Source: Gemella massiliensis | GTDB lineage: Bacteria > Bacillota > Bacilli > Staphylococcales > Gemellaceae | Length of the DNA: 64,000 nucleotides | Direction: 5' to 3' | Assembly (NCBI RefSeq): GCF_900120125.1 | Contig: NZ_LT635544.1 | Span: 531,004 to 595,003, forward strand | Shown: piece after piece, positions 16,584-25,349 of the stretch | Position numbering within the stretch: position 1 is the first letter of the stretch | Layout: every line of letters starts with the position of its first letter | Position numbers and translations under genes: made by a program | Notes under the pieces: generated by a model | Databases searched by the model: none | The model's input: the letters and a program-made list of their open reading frames with translations, nothing else | What the model was told of the DNA's origin: nothing

Positions 16584-17361
16584 CGAAATAAAAGAAATTT
16601 TTTCACAAGAGATAGTAGAAAAAGAAATAATAGAAACATTGCAAAAAGATGAGAGAATAGGTGTAAAAAAAATATTACTTAGTTATAATAAAAAACAAGA
16701 AAAGAAAAATTTTCTAAAAAAAGAATACGAAAAAAAGTCATTTTATGAAAATAAGTGTTATAATAGTGGGTATAAGTATATTTGTGGAGTAGATGAGGTA
16801 GGTCGTGGACCTTTGGCGGGTCCGGTAGTAGCAGCTGCGGTAATTTTAAAACCGGATAATTATTTTGAAGGATTAAATGATTCAAAAAAATTATCAAAAA
16901 CTAAACGTGAAGAATTGTACGATAAAATAAAAGCTGAAGCATTAGCATATGCGGTGTGTGAAGTAGATAATAGAGAAATAGAAAAATATAATATTTATAA
17001 TGCCAGCAGAATAGCAATGCAAAAAGCTGTTGAAAAGTTATCACAGACGCCGGATTTTCTTTTAATTGATGCCATGCCATTTGGAAATTATCCAATTTCA
17101 AATTTTAGTATGGTTAAGGGTGATGAAAAAAGCGTTTCAATAGCGGCGGCTTCCGTTATAGCTAAAGTATATCGTGATCGCTTAATGGAAGATTATTCAA
17201 AAAAATATCCATATTATGATTTTGAAAATAATGCAGGATATGGCACCAAGAGACACTTGGAAGCCTTAGATAAATATGGAATTTGTCCAATACATCGAAG
17301 AGATTTTGAACCGATAAAAACAATAATACAAGGAGGAAAAAATGAACAACGAAAAAAATAA
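16570..17361 (+). CDS. rnhB: ribonuclease HII
   Basis: Removes RNA from RNA-DNA hybrids and single ribonucleotides from DNA. The catalytic start of the fold is CGVDEVGRGPLAGPVVAAAV (Asp and Glu in DEVGRG), followed by NDSKKLSK, DAMPFG and AAASVIAKVYRDR. The 70-residue N-terminal extension before the catalytic fold is usual for the Bacillus type; 263 aa is typical. The ATG at 16570 follows GGTGG within the end of rbgA. Confidence 0.94.
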   Translation: MMKINEIKEIFSQEIVEKEIIETLQKDERIGVKKILLSYNKKQEKKNFLKKEYEKKSFYENKCYNSGYKYICGVDEVGRGPLAGPVVAAAVILKPDNYFEGLNDSKKLSKTKREELYDKIKAEALAYAVCEVDNREIEKYNIYNASRIAMQKAVEKLSQTPDFLLIDAMPFGNYPISNFSMVKGDEKSVSIAAASVIAKVYRDRLMEDYSKKYPYYDFENNAGYGTKRHLEALDKYGICPIHRRDFEPIKTIIQGGKNEQRKK

Positions 17362-19129
17362 TAATCATGGTCAGAAGATCAGCGTACATAAAAAAAATAA
17401 TGTTGTGAAAAATAAATTAAATAACATTGAGAGTAAAGAAGTAAAGAAAAAACCAAGTAAATCAAGAAAAAATTATCCAAAGGTTAGTATAACTCCGTTA
17501 GGGGGAGTAGAAGAAGTAGCTAAAAACATGTATATGGTAGAAATTGGTGACGAGATATTTGTTTTAGATGCCGGTCTTATGTTCCCTGAAACTGAAATGA
17601 TAGGGATAGATGCGGTTATACCGGATATTAGTTACTTGATTAAGAATAAGAATAGGGTAAAAGGTATCTTTTTATCTAATGGACGTGTAAGTTCTATGGG
17701 GGCTGTTCCTTATATAATAGATAAGCTGAAGTGTCCTGTTTATGGTTCTAAATTAACGATTGATTTATTAAAAAATCATTTAAAACAATTAAATATCAGA
17801 CGTCGTATTAAATTTTATTATGTTAGAGAGAATAATAAATATGATTTTAATAATGCTCATATAACATTTTTTAAAACGACATATTCTATGCCGGATTCAC
17901 TAGGTATTTGCATTTCTACCGCACAAGGAAATATAGTTTATACCGGAGAATTTAAGTTTGACCAATCTGTAAGTAAAGAATACAGAGCAGATATGTTAAA
18001 AATTAGCCAACTAGGTCAAAAAGGTGTTATGGTATTACTAAGTGATTCCAGTAATGCTAATGTAAAGGGATATAATGTGCCGGAAAATGAGGCGGCAGAA
18101 CAGATTGATAACGCATTTTATCAAGCTAATAAAAGAATTATTGTTACGTGTTATGCCTCTAATTTTTTAACAATTTCTCATATTGTTAAAGCCGCATTAG
18201 GTCAAAATAGAAAAATATTATTACTGGGTCAAGCTATTCAAGATTCTATAAATAGTGCAAGAAATATGAATTACCTAGAAATAGAAGACGATAAATTAAT
18301 TGGTATAGACGATTTAAAAAACTATCCACAAAATGAAATATGTATTCTTTCATCCGGAGAACAAGGAGAACCCATTGAAGCGATGAAAAATATTGCAGAG
18401 AAATCTATTACCAATATTCAAATAGAAGAAGGAGATACTATTATGATAGCGGCAACTCCATCACCTAACATGGAAGTTATGTTATTCCAAACATTAAATC
18501 TTCTTGTAGAATTAGGTGCTAATGTTGTTACCGCCTCTAAACGTCTTCATGCTGCAAGTCACGCTACACGTGAAGAATTAAAATTGATGTTGAATATGTT
18601 AATGCCTAAACACTTTATTCCTGTTCAAGGAGAATTTAGGAATTTAAGAAAACATGCAGAAATAGCAGCGGAAACAGGTGTTAACAAAAAAAATATTCAC
18701 ATATTGGAAAAAGGTACTACGTTGGAAATTTCAGGTAATAAGGCAAAAGAATTATTAAAAAATATTCCGGTTGGAAATATTCTTGTAGATGGTCGTGGAA
18801 TTGGAGATGTAGAAGACAGTGTTTTAAAAGATAGAAAGTTGTTGTCAAATGACGGTATTTTTGTAACCTCGTATGCAATAAGCAGAAAAACTAAAAGTTT
18901 AGTCGGAAGACCATGTATTCAAACAAAGGGTTTTGTCTATGTTAAAAAAAGTGCTGAACTCATAAAAGAAGCTGAAGAAAAAGTCACAGAATACTTAATT
19001 AATAATCCTATAAAGAGTATTCGTGATTGTTCAACAATAAAATCAGAAATTAGAAGTATGTTATCCAGTCTACTTTATGATAGTACAAAACGAAAACCTA
19101 TAATTATAGTCAACTTTACATTAATTTAA
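17342..19129 (+). CDS. rnjB: RNase J2-type protein with degenerate active site
   Basis: Metallo-beta-lactamase/beta-CASP protein of the RNase J family, 595 aa, with a basic N-terminal extension of about 45 residues. The metal-binding HxHxDH motif is gone: residues 112-118 read SNGRVSS. TTYSMPDS (180-187) replaces TTHSIPDS, GEFKFD (202-207) replaces GDFKFD, and the late His motif reads PVQGEFR in place of PVHGEYR. The beta-CASP and C-terminal domains look intact (SDSSNANVKG, REELKLMLNMLMPKHFIP). I infer a structural partner of a catalytic RNase J1 encoded elsewhere. The AAGGAGG site overlaps the rnhB end. Confidence 0.9.
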   Translation: MNNEKNNNHGQKISVHKKNNVVKNKLNNIESKEVKKKPSKSRKNYPKVSITPLGGVEEVAKNMYMVEIGDEIFVLDAGLMFPETEMIGIDAVIPDISYLIKNKNRVKGIFLSNGRVSSMGAVPYIIDKLKCPVYGSKLTIDLLKNHLKQLNIRRRIKFYYVRENNKYDFNNAHITFFKTTYSMPDSLGICISTAQGNIVYTGEFKFDQSVSKEYRADMLKISQLGQKGVMVLLSDSSNANVKGYNVPENEAAEQIDNAFYQANKRIIVTCYASNFLTISHIVKAALGQNRKILLLGQAIQDSINSARNMNYLEIEDDKLIGIDDLKNYPQNEICILSSGEQGEPIEAMKNIAEKSITNIQIEEGDTIMIAATPSPNMEVMLFQTLNLLVELGANVVTASKRLHAASHATREELKLMLNMLMPKHFIPVQGEFRNLRKHAEIAAETGVNKKNIHILEKGTTLEISGNKAKELLKNIPVGNILVDGRGIGDVEDSVLKDRKLLSNDGIFVTSYAISRKTKSLVGRPCIQTKGFVYVKKSAELIKEAEEKVTEYLINNPIKSIRDCSTIKSEIRSMLSSLLYDSTKRKPIIIVNFTLI

Positions 19130-19139
19130 TAAAAAATAA

Positions 19140-19167
19140 AAGGGGATAATAAATTAATTGTCCCCTT
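19140..19167 (+). terminator. weak hairpin after rnjB
   Basis: AAGGGGA (19140-19146) pairs with TCCCCTT (19161-19167). No T run follows, so termination is doubtful. Confidence 0.35.
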
Positions 19168-19193
19168 ATAACTAACTAAAAAGGAGGTAGCTT

Positions 19194-20405
19194 ATGTCTA
19201 AAGTGATTGCTCATATCGATATGAATTGTTTTTATGCAAGTGTCGAAGAAAAGTATAATCCAAAATTAAAGGGAAGACCGTTGGCAGTTGCAGGAGAAGT
19301 TAAGAAAAGACATGGAATAATAGTTACCTCCAATTATCCGGCAAGATCTTTTGGAGTGAAAACTACAATGAGAGTAGGAGAAGCCAGAAAATTATGTCCA
19401 AGTTTGCAAATAGTACGTCCTGATTTTGAAAAATATCAAATAGAATCAAAAAGGATTTTTGATTTAGTAAGGGAATATACTGATAAAATTGAAATAGTTT
19501 CTATAGATGAGGCTTATATAGATTTAAGTGAAATAAAAGATCCGATAAAAGTCGCTGCTGTAATTCAAAGAAGAATATATAAACAACTGAAAATACCTTC
19601 GAGTATAGGGATTTCTTATAATAAATTTTTTGCAAAGATGGCATCGGATTTAAAAAAACCGCTTGGTTTTACGATAATAAATAAAAAAAATTATAAGGAA
19701 ATATTGTGGAATCTTGATGTAGAAAAGATGCACGGTTGTGGAAAAGCTGCAACAAAAAAATTAAAAAAACTAAAAATTAATACAATAGGTGATGTTGCAA
19801 CTGCTAATGAGGTTATTTTACATAGTATTCTTGGAATTCAAGGTTTAAGATTAAAAAAAAGAGCCAATGGAGAAGATAGTAGAGTGTTAAAATACACCGT
19901 AGAAAGAAAATCAATAGGAAATTCTAAAACATTTTCCAGTGATTTAATAGAAGAAGAGGAAATATTAAAAGAAGTAAAAAAATTAAGTAAAAAGGTAAGT
20001 GAAAGAGCTGTATCACGAGATTATGTAGGGAATAATATTTCTATAATGATTAAATTTTCTGACTTTAAGGTTATGACACGTTCGAAAAAAATTTCTGAGT
20101 ACATAAATGCTGAAAAAGATATTTTTGGTTATGCCTGGGAATTATTATCCGAAAATTATGATTTTAATGTAGGGATAAGGTTATTGGGAGTGTCATTAAA
20201 TGAGATAAAAAAATTAAAAGATTTAAACATTCAATTAGATATTTTTGATGAAAAAAATTATAAAAAAGAAGAAAAGTTAAGAAAATTATCACGAAGTTTA
20301 AAAGAACAATTTGGTGATAAAGTTCTTACAAGTCCTCAAAAAAATGATAATAAAAACAAAAAGACTATAATAACTACAAGCTTTAGTAAAGATTTTTTAG
20401 ATTAA
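19194..20405 (+). CDS. dinB: DNA polymerase IV (Y family)
   Basis: Error-prone lesion-bypass polymerase. The first catalytic Asp is in HIDMNCFYASVEE, the second Asp-Glu pair in SIDEAYIDLS, and the palm/thumb segment SIGISYNKFFAKMASDLKKP is present. 403 aa is full length, with the little-finger region around residues 230-350. A strong AAGGAGG site precedes the ATG. No SOS box was evident to me. The Lys-rich tail after about residue 370 could carry a clamp-binding motif, and QLDIFDE near 342 resembles one. Confidence 0.94.
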   Translation: MSKVIAHIDMNCFYASVEEKYNPKLKGRPLAVAGEVKKRHGIIVTSNYPARSFGVKTTMRVGEARKLCPSLQIVRPDFEKYQIESKRIFDLVREYTDKIEIVSIDEAYIDLSEIKDPIKVAAVIQRRIYKQLKIPSSIGISYNKFFAKMASDLKKPLGFTIINKKNYKEILWNLDVEKMHGCGKAATKKLKKLKINTIGDVATANEVILHSILGIQGLRLKKRANGEDSRVLKYTVERKSIGNSKTFSSDLIEEEEILKEVKKLSKKVSERAVSRDYVGNNISIMIKFSDFKVMTRSKKISEYINAEKDIFGYAWELLSENYDFNVGIRLLGVSLNEIKKLKDLNIQLDIFDEKNYKKEEKLRKLSRSLKEQFGDKVLTSPQKNDNKNKKTIITTSFSKDFLD

Positions 20406-20431
20406 TAAAAACCTAAAAGAAAGGAAGAAAA

Positions 20432-21112
20432 ATGCTGATGATTAATAAGAGATTAGAATTAGTTGCAACATATGTTACGGGTAGAAGGCTTGCAGATATA
20501 GGAAGTGATCATGCATATTTACCTTTATACTTGGTCAAAAATAAAAAAATAGATTTTGCTATAGCCGGTGAAATAGTAGAAGGTCCATATAAAGTATCTC
20601 AAAAAAATGTAGCACAAGAAGGTTTTTCAAAAATTATTGAATGTCGGAAAGCAGCAGGATTAGATGCAATATCACTTGATGACAATATAGAAGTAATTAC
20701 TATTTGTGGAATGGGTGGAAAATTAATAGCTGAAATATTGGAAAATGGAAAAGGAAAATTAAAAAGCAAGCCGAGTTTAATTTTACAACCAAATGTTGGA
20801 GAAAATTTCGTTCGCATTAAATTGCAAGAATTAGGATATAAAATAGATGCAGAAGACATAATAGAAGAAGATGGGCATATTTATGAAATAATAGTAGCTA
20901 GTTTTGGAAAAATGAATTTAACAGAAGATGAGATAAATTTTGGAAAATTTTTAACAAAAGAAAAACCGGAACTATATATAAAGAAACAAAATTTAGAATT
21001 AGAAAAAATAAATTATATATTAGCACAACTAAAAAAATCTAACAATACTCAGCTAGAGAAAATAAAGGTGCAGGAAGAAAAATATAAAAAAATAGAAGCG
21101 CTAATTCAGTAG
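20432..21112 (+). CDS. trmK: tRNA (adenine22-N1)-methyltransferase
   Basis: SAM-dependent methyltransferase of the TrmK/YqfN family that makes m1A22 in the D-loop of certain tRNAs. SAM-binding motif I is LADIGSDHAYLPLYL (about residues 20-34), followed by AGEIVEGPY, then CGMGG, and QPNVGENFVRIKLQELGY. The C-terminal 70 residues form a helical, probably coiled-coil region, as in the family. 226 aa is usual. AAAGGAAG precedes the ATG at 20432; an ATG two codons later is an alternative. Confidence 0.92.
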   Translation: MLMINKRLELVATYVTGRRLADIGSDHAYLPLYLVKNKKIDFAIAGEIVEGPYKVSQKNVAQEGFSKIIECRKAAGLDAISLDDNIEVITICGMGGKLIAEILENGKGKLKSKPSLILQPNVGENFVRIKLQELGYKIDAEDIIEEDGHIYEIIVASFGKMNLTEDEINFGKFLTKEKPELYIKKQNLELEKINYILAQLKKSNNTQLEKIKVQEEKYKKIEALIQ

Positions 21113-21205
21113 TTTTTAAGATTTACAAAAAAATTTATTAGAACGGTATTTATAATTTATAAATCATAATTGATTTGGATAGACACAAGATAGGAGTGTA
21201 AGAAA

Positions 21206-21964
21206 ATGGAATATAGTTTTAAAGATATGTATTCTAGATCAAAAGTAGCAGTAGAAACAGATAGATATGTTATTTATCAAATGTTAAAATCGAAATTAAA
21301 TTTTAGTGGAAATTATTTACTTATAAAACAAATGCCGGAAATTGTTGATGAGTTGGAATATTATATAGCTTCTTGTTATAAATTTTTTAAAGATGCCGGT
21401 ATTAATTTTATTCATATAGCTACACCGGAGAAAAAAGAACTTTCTAAAAAATTAAAAAAATATCTAAAAAAAGATGGATATAATGAGATAAATTTTGACT
21501 TGTACCATTTGAAAAGAGAAGAATTTGTTGAACAAAATCTGAGTAATTATAAAGTAGAATTTTTACAGAAAAAAGATAACAGTGAATATTTAGAGTTTCA
21601 ATATAAAATAGATTCGGAACTGGGTGATAGTCGATGGGCAATTCATAATCAAGAGTTGCTTTATGAAAATATTCGTTCAGAAAATATACTTCAATTAATA
21701 GCAAAAGATAATGATAAAATTATAGGAACTATGAATGTAATAATGAAAACAGACTTTTTTGAAGTTGATAATCTGTATGTAGCCAAAGAGTACAGAAGAC
21801 AAGGAGTTGCTAAACATCTTTTAAATTACGCAGTGTTAAATATGAGAAAAGAAAATGTAGTATTGGTTGCTGATAGTAATGATACACCTAAATATATGTA
21901 TGAAAAAATTGGATTTAAAAAAATATCAAAGCAAGATTTTTATCTAAAATCGAATGTTAATTAA
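21206..21964 (+). CDS. GNAT-family N-acetyltransferase
   Basis: 252-aa protein with a C-terminal acetyl-CoA-binding GNAT fold: NLYVAKEYRRQGVAKHLLNY is motif A with the R/Q-x-x-G-x-A core, followed by VLVADSNDTPKYMYEKIGF, the usual end of the fold. The N-terminal 110 residues do not resemble anything I can name and may be a second, degenerate GNAT-like half. The substrate is unknown. A GGAGTG site precedes the ATG. It is preceded by about 90 AT-rich bases, so it may have its own promoter. Confidence 0.85.
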   Translation: MEYSFKDMYSRSKVAVETDRYVIYQMLKSKLNFSGNYLLIKQMPEIVDELEYYIASCYKFFKDAGINFIHIATPEKKELSKKLKKYLKKDGYNEINFDLYHLKREEFVEQNLSNYKVEFLQKKDNSEYLEFQYKIDSELGDSRWAIHNQELLYENIRSENILQLIAKDNDKIIGTMNVIMKTDFFEVDNLYVAKEYRRQGVAKHLLNYAVLNMRKENVVLVADSNDTPKYMYEKIGFKKISKQDFYLKSNVN

Positions 21965-22117
21965 GAAATGCTTTAATAAATATTTGGCTAATTATAGAAT
22001 TAAAGAGGATAAGTACAACCGAATATTTTTGGAAAATATTTTTAAAATATTGATGAATTTTGTTATGTGTAGTAAACTAATAGTGGTGGTTTTATAGAAG
22101 AGAGTAGGTAAATAAAA

Positions 22118-23056
22118 TTGAAAAAGGTAGTTAAAAAAATATTAAAATTTATTATAGAATCCTCAGTAGTTGTCCTTATTATTTATGGAGTTTTTTCTGC
22201 CGGTGGTTATGTGAAATCTAAAAAACATAAAGATAATCAAGTAGAAGTTTCAAAACAGGAACAGGTTCAAAAAAATAATGAGTCCAAAGAAGAAAGTCAA
22301 GAAAAGAAAAAATTAAATCAAGCGGAACTTGATGAGGCTATGAATAATATAGTTAGCAAATATCAAGGAAATAACGAAATTGGTGTTGTTTATAAAAATT
22401 TTTCAACCGGTTACAGATTTGCGGTAGCAGATGATAAATATTTTACAGCGGCGAGTACCGTTAAAGTTGTATATGCTATGAAGATTTATGATAGAATAAA
22501 AGCAGGAGAAATATCTAAAGATAAGCCGATTTATTATAATAAGAAATTTTTAGAAGAAGGTGGGGGAGAAATAACCAATCAACCTAAAAAGGATAGTTAT
22601 GAATTAGAGTATGTAATTCAAAATATGATTCAATATTCTGATAATACAGCTACCAGAATGCTCATTGGGAACAGTGCGACAGCCAGCGATGTTCTTACTA
22701 AATATTTTGCACAATTAGGTGTTTCTCTACCTGTAGCGCAAGCACAAAAAAATAAAGTAACTCCAAAAATGATGGAGGCAGCATGGAGTAAATTATATTC
22801 AGAAAGAGATAACTACCCTGAATTATTAAAATATTTGCAAGACACAAAAGATAGTGAATGGATAAAAAAAGGTATTCAAGATAAAAAAATAGCGAGTAAG
22901 TATGGCGGAATAGATGCCAATATGCACGACACTGCTATAGTATTTGGTGATCAAGACTATATGCTGCTCATATATACAAATAATTTGTCAAATTCAGGAA
23001 ATAGTATTTCAGAAATGGCAAAAGAGATAAATAATCTTACTGATAATAATATGTAA
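22118..23056 (+). CDS. serine beta-lactamase-fold hydrolase, membrane anchored
   Basis: 312-aa protein with one N-terminal membrane span (about residues 9-30), a charged linker (35-66) and a class A beta-lactamase-like domain. Active-site motifs are SxxK at Ser113-Lys116 (STVK) and SDN at 174-176. The third motif is KYGG at 261-264 instead of KTG. I see no clear Glu166-loop equivalent, so a role in cell-wall processing is more likely than drug resistance. The start is TTG, following an AGTAGG site. Its terminator is split by ISL3-type copy 2. Confidence 0.85.
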   Translation: MKKVVKKILKFIIESSVVVLIIYGVFSAGGYVKSKKHKDNQVEVSKQEQVQKNNESKEESQEKKKLNQAELDEAMNNIVSKYQGNNEIGVVYKNFSTGYRFAVADDKYFTAASTVKVVYAMKIYDRIKAGEISKDKPIYYNKKFLEEGGGEITNQPKKDSYELEYVIQNMIQYSDNTATRMLIGNSATASDVLTKYFAQLGVSLPVAQAQKNKVTPKMMEAAWSKLYSERDNYPELLKYLQDTKDSEWIKKGIQDKKIASKYGGIDANMHDTAIVFGDQDYMLLIYTNNLSNSGNSISEMAKEINNLTDNNM

Positions 23057-23151
23057 AGTAATTACAGTTATTTCGACAATATTAACATCTAACTTTGATA
23101 AAAATGGCTCTGTGTCAAATACGGGGCATGAGAAAAAATAAGGATAAAATG

Positions 23152-24553
23152 CTAAGCAATGCAGTGTTGCTTGGCATTTTTCAAAACGCCCTTAAAAGAA
23201 ATATTATTTTTATACTCAGAAACAAATAACCTAGAAACAACTAAAATGCGTAATCTAAAGTTATAAAAGCTATTATAACCATAAGAAACTCTCTTTAAAA
23301 CCTTTATCTTATTATTAATACCCTCCAAAGAACCATTAGAAATAGAATACCTAACACTATTAAGCATATACCCTTTATGTTTTCTCATAGTATTAATAGC
23401 CTTACTAACACCATCAGATAAATCGATAGTAGATTTTTCAATTAATTCTTTAAACTCCAACTCATTTCTATACCTTATTGCATATCTAATATCCTGAACT
23501 CTCTCATAGCTAGCCTTAAATATACAATCTAATCCTAATAAATAATCTAAAATATCACGTCTAGTAACTAAACTCCTAAAACTCCTATTAAAGAAAAACC
23601 TACCATGAGTAACATTACTTTCATCTTCTAATATTAACTTCCAATTATTTTTTAAAAGAGTATAATTAATACCTTTTTGTTTTTTGTAAATATTCATTAG
23701 CTTAACTCTAGTTCTATTAAGTTCTCTATTAACATTTTGAATAAAGTTCTCTATTAACATTTTGAATAATATGAAACCTATCTATAACAATTTCAGCATT
23801 AGGAAACTTATTTCTAATCAACTTCATATAAGGAGTATAAATATCAATACAAATAGCCTTAACATTACTTCTAGCCTCTTTAGAAAATCTGGAAAAATAA
23901 TTATTTAAAATATACTCAGTTCTACCATCAACTATATCAATAATCTCATGAGTTAAAGCATCTAAAAAAATAAAACTCATACCATTTTTACTATCTTTAG
24001 TAAACTTTAACTCATCAAAGCATAAATACTCAGGTAAGGTATTATAGTTAAGAATGTCTACATGGGATTTACATTTATAAAGAGTTCTTATAACAATATT
24101 AACCGATACATTATTCATTTTGGCTATTTGTTTAAAAGATAAAGTATCAGCTAAATCACTCATTATAGAAAACTTAACATTTTTAGAAATACTACAGTAT
24201 TTATCTACAAAAGAAGTAGTAGCTACAAATTTTTTATTACAAGTTTTACACTTGAAACGTTGCTTTCTTAGTTCCAAATAAGCAGGGATACCTGATATTT
24301 TTAATAGATTAATTCTAGTAAGTTCATTAAAGCCGTTTTTAACTACAGTATAACCTTTATTAAGACAACCACAGCATTCACACTTCTTGGGTTTATATGT
24401 TAAGGTACCTTTGAATACAAAGTACTTTTGATTATTTTTTATAGTTTCGTTATGTGTTTTCTCAATAGTTATATTTTTATCTTTTATTTGTAGTAGGTTT
24501 TTAATGAATTCTCCCTCTTTTATTTCTTTTGTTTTTGTGTTAAAATTATTCAT
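23152..24553 (-). pseudogene. ISL3-type transposase split by a 25-bp tandem duplication (copy 2)
   Basis: Same arrangement as at 7124-8525: an N-terminal frame from 24553 to 23729 ending IQNVNRELYSKC and a C-terminal frame from 23760 to 23152 beginning MLIENFIQNVNREL. I noted three amino-acid differences from copy 1: Thr to Ile in NVSVNIVIR, Gly to Asp in STIDLSDG and Glu to Gly in RKHKGYM. Both halves keep open frames, which suggests no long period of decay. Confidence 0.9.
23719..23768. repeat. 25-bp tandem duplication inside the transposase gene (IS copy 2)
   Basis: Units 23719-23743 and 23744-23768 are identical to each other and to the units in copy 1. Confidence 0.95.
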
Positions 24554-24810
24554 GACAGATATCCTTTCATAGTTTATTTTTTTGCACTTTAATTATATTG
24601 GATATTTGTCTTTTTGTATATTAAAAAATAATACGAGGTATGGATTTTTTTCCATGCCCCGTATTTATTATACAACCATAAAAATTAGATGTTTTTTTGC
24701 GATTAAGTGAGATAATGTTTTGAAAATAATTTGATAAAAATAATTGAAAAAAGCTATATAAAAGTATATAATAGGTATATTAGGGTAATATTTTAGTACG
24801 GAGGATTGAA

Positions 24811-25314
24811 ATGGGATTTTTATCAAAATTATTCGGAAAAGAAGATAAAAAAACAGAAGAATTAGTAATAAATTCTTATATGAAAGGAAAAGTAGTAGCC
24901 ATTACTGAAGTTCCGGATCCGGTATTTGCACAGAAAATGATGGGTGATGGTTTTGCAATTATCCCTGAAGAAGGAAAATTGCTGTCACCGGTTTCGGGAG
25001 AAATTATCCAAGTATTTCCGACAAAACATGCTTTCGGAATAAAGACAGGAGATGTAGAGTTACTTATCCATGTTGGTTTAGAGACAGTATCTATGAAAGG
25101 TGAAGGATTTGATGTTTTAGTGTCAGCCGGGGATAAAGTAGAGGTCGGTCAAACATTATTAACTTATGATTTAGAATTAGTAAAAGAAAAAGCAAAAGAT
25201 ATCATTACCCCTTGTGTAGTTACAAATATGGATATTGTTGAAGATATTAGTGTTTTAAAACTAAATGAAACCGTAGATTTTTCACAAGAAGTGGCAAAAA
25301 TAAAACTTAAATAG
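24811..25314 (+). CDS. crr: glucose-type PTS enzyme IIA
   Basis: Cytoplasmic phosphocarrier of 167 aa of the EIIA-Glc family. It takes phosphate from HPr and passes it to EIIB of a sugar permease, and in Firmicutes it can serve several permeases when free-standing. His73 (TKHAFG) and the phosphorylated His87 (LLIHVGLET) are both present, followed by KGEGF. A CGGAGG site precedes the ATG. No EIIBC gene is adjacent, so the partner is elsewhere. A hairpin begins at the last codons. Confidence 0.93.
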   Translation: MGFLSKLFGKEDKKTEELVINSYMKGKVVAITEVPDPVFAQKMMGDGFAIIPEEGKLLSPVSGEIIQVFPTKHAFGIKTGDVELLIHVGLETVSMKGEGFDVLVSAGDKVEVGQTLLTYDLELVKEKAKDIITPCVVTNMDIVEDISVLKLNETVDFSQEVAKIKLK

Positions 25315-25335
25315 ATGCGAGTCTATTTAAGTTTT
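25302..25335 (+). terminator. hairpin overlapping the crr stop codon
   Basis: AAAACTTAAATAGA (25302-25315) and TCTATTTAAGTTTT (25322-25335) are perfect 14-bp complements around a 6-base loop and include the crr stop codon. The T content lies in the stem end rather than in a separate tail. Confidence 0.65.
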
Positions 25336-25349
25336 AATAGTATAATATT

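Larger units (their letters stand above)
23106..24677 (-). mobile_element. ISL3-family insertion sequence, copy 2
   Basis: 1572-bp copy with the same ends as the element at 7078 and a perfect 8-bp target duplication, ATAAAAAT, at 23098-23105 and 24678-24685. It differs from copy 1 by about seven positions that I could count, including one T fewer in a T-run, so transposition was recent. The transposase is again split by the same tandem duplication. Confidence 0.95.
23084..24693 (+). terminator. serine-hydrolase terminator hairpin split by an insertion sequence
   Basis: AACATCTAA (23084-23092) is the exact complement of TTAGATGTT (24685-24693), which is followed by TTTTT. The element at 23106-24677 lies in the former loop. 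Removing it and one 8-bp duplication restores a 9-bp stem, a 12-base loop and a T run. Confidence 0.85.

Noticed and set aside
22118..23056. Antibiotic-resistance beta-lactamase
   Set aside because: It is membrane anchored, has KYGG instead of KTG and shows no clear Glu166 loop; it fits a housekeeping beta-lactamase-fold hydrolase better.
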